Source: Setaria digitata (Eukaryota > Nematoda > Chromadorea > Rhabditida > Setariidae). Taken from it: 64,000 nt of DNA. Of this stretch, positions 46,684 to 55,564 are shown piece after piece. The notes beneath the pieces were generated by a model. That model worked only from the letters and a program-made list of their open reading frames with translations, searched no databases and was not told the origin of the DNA. The first letter of the stretch is position 1; the number at the start of each line of letters is the position of its first letter. Location: assembly GCA_003640385.1 (NCBI GenBank), contig RCAB01000208.1:29528-93527 (forward strand), given 5' to 3'. The translations under genes were made by a program, and so were the position numbers.

Positions 46684-47649
46684 TCAGTTCTTCTCACCGT
46701 CAATATCACTTAATTTCCGAAGATTCTTCTTAACATCTGGAGGATATCCTTTAACAGTTAATCGAGAATTAAGCTATCCTATATCTTACTCTTAGGTACA
46801 TTCGTTATTAATAATTTTCAATTACTTGATTTTCACATATCAATTAATGAATGAATGTGAGGAAACAGGAATACTTCTACCATATTGCTCAGGAACTTCT
46901 GCGTACTTGTAGGATAAAGTTTTTTCTAGATTTTCTGAGCTTTCTTTGGCATCGACTATTTTCTTCAACTGTTATTAGATGAGCCGATATCGATGAAATA
47001 TGATATCAAGAGGTATAAGTGATTGTTAAAAACAAATACCTATGTCACGTTTTACTTTTTGTTTATTTATTTTTTTATTAAAATCACAAAAATAAAAAAT
47101 GCTTGCTAAATCAGTAGGTTCCGGAAATTCATTTTTTTTTTTTTTTTCATTCAGCAAAGTCATTTGAAAAGACTTTAACAATTTTTACTTTCAATTATCA
47201 TAGGCACTTTGCAACATGCAGCAAAAACATCTCAGAACTAATAGTGTAGACTGGAAAATTTACTAAGATTTTAAAAGAGATAAATTTTCCGACTAATCGT
47301 TTCAGTTTTACAAATATATTTTATGCTAGAAGTGTCAACTATGGTAGCTTGTAATTCATATCACATATATAACGACGGGATGCACAAATAATTGGCCGTT
47401 CCAAATCAATTTCAAAAAAATAATTAATCCCGGTCTAGCCAACTTCTAAATTTCCCAGCAATATTTACAAAGTAATTTCCACTTCTAAATATATATATAA
47501 TATTGTAGAGCAGTCTATTTATCTCAATTTTTGCAGAGAAATGTTTTCTTTACATAATAAACGACATACTAACCAGCATTATAATAATAGGTTTGCAAAA
47601 CAAAAGCAGCAATAAATGGCACGAACTTAGCATAAATGACTACTTTCAT
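46684..47649 (-). CDS. Tentative small secreted or membrane peptide gene (four exons)
   Basis: Exons 47649-47574, 47250-47216, 46968-46881 and 46736-46684 join in phase to 83 residues. Exon 1 encodes a Met followed by a hydrophobic leader (MKVVIYAKFVPFIAAFVLQ) and ends at G|GTTAGT. Exon 3 is clearly coding-like (LKKIVDAKESSENLEKTLSY, then KYAEVPEQY) and is joined to the last exon through TATCCTCCAG, giving a C-terminus NLRKLSDIDGEKN. Exon 2 is the weakest part, with donor GTTGCA. The product would be a short, charged peptide behind a signal peptide or N-terminal anchor, with LKK, VKK and LRK sites that could be processed. No family recognised; a neuropeptide-like or mitochondrial role is only a guess. 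Confidence 0.4.
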
Positions 47650-47942
47650 ATCAACAAAAATTTGAATTGAATTTTGATTATAACACTGATATTTTTTCTA
47701 ACGAATAATTAATATCACCAGGAAGACTGCAATAAATTTTTCAGTGAATATAATTATAATAATATTGTTAATTATTAGAATATAAGTAAAAACACCACCT
47801 CTTAATTCTGACCACATTTTCTTACTAATAAAATAACTTCGGGAAATAATTAAATTCCACGGAAATCAACGAATAATCCTAAATTAAATGATTAGTTTAC
47901 ACAAAATTTAATGAGCAAAGCTGGATTTCATGAAGTAAAATA

Positions 47943-48332
47943 ATGATTATGAAGCTGATTCATACTTCCAATTATAATTCATTTTTTGTTGATAATTTAC
48001 AAATAAGCGTACATGATTATCACCCGGAAAGTTTGCAAAAATTTATTAAGCTACAGCTCGAATATATGATTATTAGACTGTTATCAAAAATTAAATTTGA
48101 ATTTTATTTGGACAAATTTTATAATCCATATCCTCATTTAGCAGTTTTGTACGGAATGTTACAATATTTGTATGAATACTATAGTCTAAATAAAACTTTT
48201 AAAACTGCTGCTAATCTTGAGCAGGACAAGTCCAAATTTTGTTTCCAACAAAACTTTAAAATTCTAAAAATTTGGAAAAAAGAGAACTACTTAAGTGAAC
48301 ACCGAAATTTCAAATCGCTAATTATCCCTTGA
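47943..48332 (+). CDS. Uninterrupted 129-codon ORF, unidentified
   Basis: The longest non-repeat reading frame in the window: ATG at 47943, TGA at 48330-48332, no homopolymer codon runs. The product is rich in Tyr, Leu, Lys and Phe and predicted to be helical, with segments such as HDYHPESLQKFIKLQLEYM and NPYPHLAVLYGMLQYLYEY and a basic C-terminus. There is no signal peptide or recognised motif. It starts 294 bp from, and diverges from, the candidate small gene on the other strand. In DNA this AT-rich an open frame of 390 bases is unusual. It may be a single-exon gene, a retrocopy or a horizontally acquired fragment. Confidence 0.35.
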   Translation: MIMKLIHTSNYNSFFVDNLQISVHDYHPESLQKFIKLQLEYMIIRLLSKIKFEFYLDKFYNPYPHLAVLYGMLQYLYEYYSLNKTFKTAANLEQDKSKFCFQQNFKILKIWKKENYLSEHRNFKSLIIP

Positions 48333-48578
48333 GCATTCAAATATCGAACAAACTGAAAACCATTCAATATTGTGTATTATTTGCTAAAACATGTAATAAA
48401 ATGTCGATTACAGCAAACATTTAATGAACTATAATCAGTTAAAGTAACTTCATCAAGAAAAATTAATGAAATTTGAAAATTGAAATAAAGCTAAATTCCA
48501 TAGTAAAAATCACGTTACGGATAGCAGATTATAAAATTTCAACAAAAATATAACGTGATAAAAATAATGAAATTTTTA

Positions 48579-49617
48579 TCAATCACTGAAAAACAAATCC
48601 CGTATAAAAAAATCAACACCAAACTCACTGACTGTCATTAATTGAATCTGAAAAATAATAAAAAAAAAAAGCTTCATTTAAACTCAAACGTTAACTTAAA
48701 AATAGAAGATTTAAAAAAATATTAGAAAAAATAAAATGATTTTTTTTTTTACATCAGTACGAAACTTAATCCTCTCATGTTAGTTTATTTTTTTTTCCTC
48801 GCTATTATTATTATTATCTCTTACCAATTGATCATCAAAATTTTTTTTTTTTCAAGTAATTATAAAACTTCAGAAATTAATTTTTAAACAAATAGTNCCT
48901 CGCTATTATTATTATTATCTCTTACCAATTGATCATCAAAAAATTTTTTTTTTCAAGTAATTATAAAACTTCAGAAATTAATTTTTAAACAAATAGTAAC
49001 CATTCCTTCTCCGGTTGGTTTATCACTGATTAAAACTGCCATTGCTATTTTACTCTCAATGCATAGCAGCCAACTAATCATCTAACAGATTTTAATATCA
49101 CAGCATAAAAATGAAATATTTAAAAATAACAAAATAATATTTAAACAACAGATGAACGAAATTATTTAAAAAATTATATGCCATAAGTAAATGGTGAATA
49201 AGTTATTAAATTTTAAAATATTAAAAAAATAAATAAATAATAATAATTCTGTCATTCTTCATTACAATAAATTCCTGATAATTGAAACTTTCACAAAAGA
49301 GATTTACAATTATTTGTTGACAATTTAAACTAAACAAATAAAATTGGAAATGAATGAAAAACGGCAAGAATTGAACGATGAGACAGAAATAAATGAAAAT
49401 AACTTATGCAAAAAATAAAGTATTTTAGCATTAATCTCCAATACTTTTTTTTTTCATTTACTATTTCAATTATTAAATTTGGAAACATGCAATATTCAGT
49501 AACAGAAAAAAGAAAAGAAAGGAAAGACACCACAGGTGAAATATAAACCCAATGCAATGATTTACGCAATATACTTGAAGCAGCACGAACTATTACTAAC
49601 AATAAATTATCACTCAT
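48579..49617 (-). CDS. Tentative small gene, three exons, unidentified
   Basis: Exons 49617-49549, 49081-49001 and 48647-48579 are each open, phase 0 at every junction, and bounded by plausible sites (TGG|GTTTAT, CTGTTAG, ATG|GTTACT, TTTTTCAG), giving 72 residues. The first begins MSDNLLLVIVRAASSILRK, the second contains SKIAMAVLISDKPTGEGM, and the last begins IQLMTVSEFGVDFF. The second donor lies next to a duplicated contig end (48797-48997), so the intron between exons 2 and 3 is unreliable. It lies 0.66 kb downstream of the MAPKK gene on the same strand, which would also allow co-transcription. No family recognised. Confidence 0.28.
48797..48997. other. 100-bp duplication flanking an N (contig ends not merged)
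   Basis: Bases 48797-48896 and 48898-48997 are the same 100 bp apart from homopolymer wobble (A4T12 versus A6T10), with the N at 48897 exactly between them. This is the signature of two contigs that share an end and were scaffolded without merging; the duplicate is almost surely not in the genome. Confidence 0.9.
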
Positions 49618-50273
49618 TAATCTCTTAAAAAAAAAGGGAAAGTTTTTACATATAAAAATGCTGCAAAATATCTTTTAACGATAATGGCATTAACTGATAA
49701 TTCGTAGGGGTAGCCCAGTTACTTATCTTAGTTAATCGAACAGTGCAAATAAATTAATTCGACTTTTACAATTTTGGAATTTTTTCTCCTAACGACTGTT
49801 TATTTTTTTATAATTAAAACTTGCAAATGTTAAAAGATTTAAATTTTCAATTCTATCATTGAAGATTTGCAACACAGAATGCTCTTTAAAAAAAGGCATT
49901 CATGAAAAATAATACTAACAATGAATGATATGGCACTTTTTCCCTATTTCTTTTTAAAAATTGAAATTTCGTAAATTTACATATTCTTAAAAAGATAAAA
50001 ATTCAGAAGTTTACCGCGAAAAAGTGGAAACAACTGTATAAAAACAAATGTTTTGGCCTAAAAACGATTTTGAACAACAATAAAATCAGTAATTGCTAAT
50101 TGAGCCTGTACAATTATAATGTAATTCTGATTGGTTAGGCATTGAAAACCATAAGGAATGAAAGTAAAGATGATGAAAGCATTTCAAACAATCACTAACA
50201 CATGTATGTATATAATAAATAGGACTAAGTTAAGGAAATAAATAATTTAATCAAATTTACAAAAATTAAATGA

Positions 50274-53200
50274 TTACAGATTATTTTGCTTCTGTAAATT
50301 TAACGCTTGTTGCACATAATTTGCAACATATTCCGGAGTACCATTTAAGCTATCATAATATTTGAAAAATTCCATATCCATAAGCATTGCATAGTTTGGT
50401 CGAGCTTCTGTTTCTTTCACAAGACTGGAAATTATTTTACGAAAATTTTGAAAAGTTTATTTTTGGAATTGGAATAATCGCTTTAAAAAATTTAAAAATG
50501 ATTTAAATTTCAAAAACTCTCATATATTCTAACCAAGAATTGATAAATTGAACAGTTCGAATCGAATAAACATCTGATGGACCCATTATTGGAGCATCTC
50601 CGTAAACAACCTGTTGAAGCTGTACGAAAAGTTCATTTTCATTAAATCTTGGATATGGAAACACACCAAGGGCCACTTCCTGCTGTAATAAAATTTCCGA
50701 CCTGATAATCTTATCCTAATATTATTAATTAATGACAAGCTACTCAATATTCTACTAAAGTAGAAGAATATAAATCAGTAGTAGCAATGTTATAAGGATT
50801 CATACGGTTTCAAAATGTTAATGTTTGATCATTTTTGGACAGATCGTCAGGTGAAAGAAAAAAGTGAGACAAGGAGATAAGATAAGGAATAAATTAACTT
50901 TACCAGGGTAATTCCTAGACTCCAAACATCGGAACGTATATCATATGCAGCATTTGTAAGCAATCTTTCAGGCTACAATTAATAAAACCGACTAAATTAA
51001 CAACATTACAACGAAAATTTTGCAAGAAAAAAAAAATCCTCTCGTCATTTTGAATTTTCCGAAAATTTATAAAATTTTTTTCTTTTTTGAAAAACAAAGA
51101 CAGTGATGAAAGCATATTATAGTATTACTACTTAAAAATTAGAGATTTTTATAGTTTTAATAAACCATAAATCGTCTACGTAAAAGTGCGAAAACTAACT
51201 AACTGCCATATATGGTCGACATCCTGCCTCACGTGTTTGCGCAACAGAATTTATTAAATACCCGGATATTCCGAAATCACAAAGCTTGATATTACCTCGT
51301 AGATTAAGTAAGATATTAGATGGCTTTACATCTGAAATCAAAGGCAGCAATTTCTTTGGTCAGAATGGCGCGTTTACCGTGGTTAATAAGCCTCTTTTGT
51401 CTCTAGCAAATAATCCTTCGTCTATTAGCTACTTGATTATTTGGATATCTAGCAGCAGCTAATTAGTATAAGCTGTTAGTATAGATCTAAAATTGAACCG
51501 TATTTAACGACTATGTTCAACTTACTGCACTATTATTAAAATTCGTTAAGATTTGCAAACAAGTTCGATTTAATATCTTAAACTCACTTAACCAATACCT
51601 ACAGTCGAGAGTAGCTATAAGATTAAAATCAATCTTTTTAATCAAAAAAATGAAGAAATAAAGTAATAAGTAAAAAAACGATTCTGGAAACTAATTGGTC
51701 TCAAATATGGAAAGGTCAAAGGTTACGAGAGACTACAAAAATATATAAAATATACCTCGATGAATAATTTTAATTTCATTTTTCAAATGATTTAAGGCTT
51801 TCAGGATCTGAAATAATACACTTCAATCCACACTATTACTGAATAAATTTAGAATGAAAAGAAGCGAAAAATACGTTAATATAGAAACATCTTACCAAAA
51901 TTCCATTTTTTACTTAATTAATACCTTATCAACTTAATGAACAAAAAGAAAAAAAAAAGTGAAACTAAACTAAACTAAAATTAAAATGAATATAATGCTT
52001 CAAAGATTAACACATCATTCCTGATTAAATTAATTTGTTCAGCAGGTTGATTTAATTAATTGGAAAGAATTAGATATATTAAATAAACAGTACCGATACT
52101 GTGACATGGCCAAGAATGCGTTCATCAAAAACGCCACGAGTATGACTATGTACAGTGCGATATAAATTTTCCAGTGATATATCCATTAATTCCATACAAA
52201 CCAGGCAATCTCCCTAAAACATTGATCAATTAATTAACTTTTAAAACTATTTCATCGGTGTCTTTTTTTTTTTCCACTTTTGGCAACATCGAAAGTTCGA
52301 ATTCATTACGAAATCAGAAACAATTTTATGGTCGTTTTCAAAGTCAAACACTGCAAACAACAAACAGTAACTAAAAGCTAACTGTTTTAAATGGTAACAT
52401 TAACTAACTTCATGAAAGGTAAGGCCATAAAAAGTCACAACTTGTGGACAATCTGAGGCTTTTTTAATAGCATCAACTTCCTGTCGCAGGCGTCTCATTG
52501 AGCGATTCGCTTCGCCATCGTCATTTTTACCCGAAATTATGCGAACTTTCTGAAAAAAAAAAAAAGAGTAAAAACTTTTTAGGATTTTAATGAAATTGTA
52601 AAAAATAAAATTTTCAAAATCAAATCAAAAGTTAAGGAATAGTATTGAAACTATTAATCATTTCACCTTAACTGCCATATAACGACCCGTTTCGTTATGT
52701 CGCATCTTATTTACACGACCGTATGCACCCTCACCAATCGAACCAAGATCTGTTAGATCCTGTAACAGAATACTGATAAGGAAATCGTTTCATTGTATTA
52801 CTATCAGTTTCTGATAACTTTATAAGAATTTAATTTTTTCTTAAATTCGAAAAGCACAAAGAAAAAAAAAAACAAACCGACAGTTACGTAAACATAGCAT
52901 GATAACTTATCGTAAGTAATCAAACTTACAATAAAACTTGCATATATGAACAAGAAGCCATCTGAAGCCGAAATGGAACAAAATGATTTACCATTCACTA
53001 TTTTTATTAATTCCTTTCCGGAAGAATCTAATTAATCCATTAATTAATCGTTTCAGTCACTAGAAACTGATCCATACCGGATTTCTGTGGTAATTTTTAC
53101 AGTATGAGAAAAATGAATACCTCATAACCGAAGCAATATTCCTTTGGTTCTTTTGGAAATCGTAACCTACCAGAAATGAACATTCGAATAAAACCCCTAT

Positions 53201-53439
53201 AAAAGAATTTTTGTCCAGTTTTAAATTTATCACTGGTGAAGAACAGAACAGTGGTCGCAAATGAATTATCATTATCAATTTTAAATCTTTTGCAATCGAA
53301 AAATTAGAAATAAGAAACAAGCATCTGACATATGTGAAATTTTCTCGACATCTTTAGCACCATCTGGAACCATCTGAGCATCACCCAATTCCATCTCATC
53401 CGTCAACTCATCTTTCTGGATACACTTCCCCGAAAACAT
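50274..53439 (-). CDS. MAP kinase kinase, MKK3/4/6 (SEK-like) class
   Basis: Exons 53439-53330, 53166-53121, 52759-52667, 52549-52409, 52213-52094, 51807-51756, 51331-51204, 50972-50904, 50682-50534 and 50424-50274 join in phase to 352 residues, the usual MAPKK length. It is a dual-specificity kinase that phosphorylates p38- or JNK-type MAP kinases in stress and immunity pathways. Seen: glycine loop GEGAYG (61-66), AVK lysine K83, HRDVKPSN (186-193), DFG (206-208), activation loop with phospho-sites S216 and T220 in [10 protein letters not shown], then PYMAPER, and DVWSLGITL (245-253). MELMD after GDCLVC and YLINSVAQT favour MKK3/6, whereas EIKIIHRDVKPSN also recalls MKK4. The short acidic N-terminus lacks an obvious basic MAPK docking site. 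TTTTACAG two bases before the ATG suggests spliced-leader trans-splicing. Confidence 0.95.
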
Positions 53440-53853
53440 ACCTGTAAAATATTTGCTTCACTGTAACAAATCAATCACAGTTCTTTGAATCTAACAGCTC
53501 GGATATGAGATAATTTAATTTATAGCAATTTTTGACCGTAATTTCACGATTACTTTAATGAATTTTGTTCAAGAATTTACAGTTTAAAATGGTATAGCAC
53601 AGTAGATTTAGTTCAAGACAACATAGTTCAATGGATTCAGCTCATAAGGGCCTAACCTTAATGGCTCTACCGTATTTGTAGCTCAAAATAACACAACTTA
53701 AAGTATGGTTAAATAAGTTTAGGTCAAGAGAGTATCATTAAAAGGTTTTATAGACTATAATTAGAAATGAAGAATTTAAAAGGCCTATTTAAATAAGGTA
53801 TAATATACCTTAATGGGAATACTTTAAGATAAAGAAAATTTTCTCTATTTTCA

Positions 53854-53884
<31 letters not shown>

Positions 53885-55059
53885 AATTCTTTTAACGAGG
53901 TAGAAAGTTTTCATAAATGACGAGAGAGTGGTAAGACTCGTGAGATATGTGTGTACAGTGGGTGACTTTCCGAGTCAGTAGTTTAATTTGATGTGGAAAT
54001 AGCGATGTAAATGAGAGTGGCAGGGATTGATGAAATTGGAAATATTTAAAAAAAAAAAAAAAAAGATTGCAAATTTGAGAAATATTTCGAATATTTCAGA
54101 GGTAACAGGTAGCAATGCAATTTTTTAAAACAGAATATATTAGAAATTAAAAATTGAAAGTTTGCAAAAAAAAAAAAAAGTTCACGAATAGTTATACATG
54201 TAATGATGATATTGATTTAGCAAGAGAGTGTTGTATAATTGGCCTATTTGGCTGAGACAGCATGGCAATAAATGAAGAAAAAAAAAAAAAAAAAAAAAAA
54301 TTGGCTAAGAAAAAAGATTGTTCGCTAGTGAGCGAGAGAAAGTGAAGAGGATTGACAATATAAAGTGCTCGAATAGTGAACAGTTAGAAAGAGTGGAAAG
54401 AAATTCATTTATATTTTAGGTCTATATTCACGAGGGGAATTTTTTTTTTTTTTGTTTTGTTTTTAATTGATAAATTAAATATCGTTGAGAATTCTAATAC
54501 TTTAGCTATAGAATTCTAAATCGCAAATGTACTATATTTTTATTAATTATAACAAATATCTAGGATAGAAATATATATTAAATAAAGAATTTAAATAATG
54601 GATTTTTTTTTTGTTGTTTGCTTTAAATACATCTAATCTGAATAAGCATCATTTATTGTACTATTTATCATCAGTATTAATTGGATTTCAGTCCCATGAA
54701 ATAATTAATTTAACAAAAAAATTTGATGTTAACTACCAATTTTAATCCGCTCAAAAAAAAAAAAAAAAAAAAGAAAAACGGAAGTAAAATCGTATGAAAG
54801 GATAAAAAAAATTCCCGTATGAGTGTGAGTAATATTTCAGTTGTATGAAAATAAAAGTCAAACAAATCTTTTATAAGAAATTTTCTAAAAAAAAAAAAAA
54901 AAAAAATTTGAACTATTGCAAAAAAAAAAAAAAGACATATATGTGTTGATTAGATGATAATCTCTTTCAAATTTATGCTGTTTCTGAAACATAAAATTTA
55001 GGCAAACTGTAAATGACTTATTAAAACACTGACTTCTTGTGGTATTTTCGATCGTTACA

Positions 55060-55082
55060 TGACCTTTATAACTTTGACCTTT
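55060..55082 (-). promoter_or_regulatory. Pair of AAAGGTCA (NBRE-type) half-sites
   Basis: TGACCTTT occurs at 55060-55067 and again at 55075-55082, the two starts 15 bp apart. On the minus strand each is AAAGGTCA, the site used by monomeric NR4A-type and related orphan nuclear receptors. They lie about 0.5 kb upstream of the SMYD start and 1.6 kb upstream of the MAPKK start. Regulatory role is inferred. Confidence 0.35.
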
Positions 55083-55264
55083 CATTCTTGTTTTCTTTAT
55101 TTCCAAAAAATTAATATTTAAATTCTATTATCGAAACAAGTAGCAAAGATAACTAACTGTACTGAAATGTATTTATTTGATCAGTTGAGATCTAAACTAA
55201 TCATATCAACAAGTTTGCTGTTAGCTTAAAAAATTTCAACATTCTTAAGATTGTAAACAGATGA

Positions 55265-55500
55265 CAAGAGTGTGAGGGAGAGGGAGAGAAGGGATGAAAG
55301 TGAAAGTAGAAGAGAAAAAATAAGACTAGAACAAAAAGGATGGATGATAACGATTGAGCAGAGGAAAAAGATAATTTAGTTGATAAATTGAAAAAAAAAA
55401 AAAAAAAAAAAAAGAGATGAGAAGAGTAGAAGAGGGAGGGAGAGAGAGAAAGAGAGAGAGAGAGAGAACGAGAAGGAGAAGTATTGAGGAAGAAAGGAAA
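55265..55500. repeat. Purine (GA)n tract upstream of the SMYD gene
   Basis: GA, GGGA and GAAA units on the plus strand, interrupted by a poly(A) run, ending 65 bp before the SMYD ATG. Such polypurine tracts are common near nematode promoters. The Ser/Leu/Phe-rich minus-strand frame is an artefact. Confidence 0.8.
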
Positions 55501-55564
55501 CAAACTAATCGATCGAGAAAATTAAGCGCATCAATTCAGTGATAAATGTAACTTCGATGCTGAT

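Larger units (their letters stand above)
53442..55564. other. Shared upstream region of the divergent MAPKK and SMYD genes
   Basis: About 2.1 kb between the MAPKK start (minus) and the SMYD start (plus). It holds several poly(A)/poly(T) runs, GA-rich patches near 53930, a pair of nuclear-receptor half-sites at 55060-55082 and a purine tract at 55265-55500. No additional exon in frame with either gene was seen. Confidence 0.6.

Noticed and set aside
46737..46775. Extending the last exon of the small gene upstream through SRLTVKGYPP
   Set aside because: It needs an acceptor without pyrimidines and breaks phase with the previous exon; TATCCTCCAG at 46737 fits both.
47310..47445. Minus-strand frame KLARPGLIIFLKLIWNGQLF as an exon of the same small gene
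   Set aside because: It is open and ends at a GT in phase 0, but it cannot be joined in phase to the leader exon without a doubtful acceptor; kept only as a possibility.
55201..55503. 100-codon minus-strand ORF rich in Ser, Leu and Phe
   Set aside because: It reads the opposite strand of the GA tract upstream of the SMYD gene.
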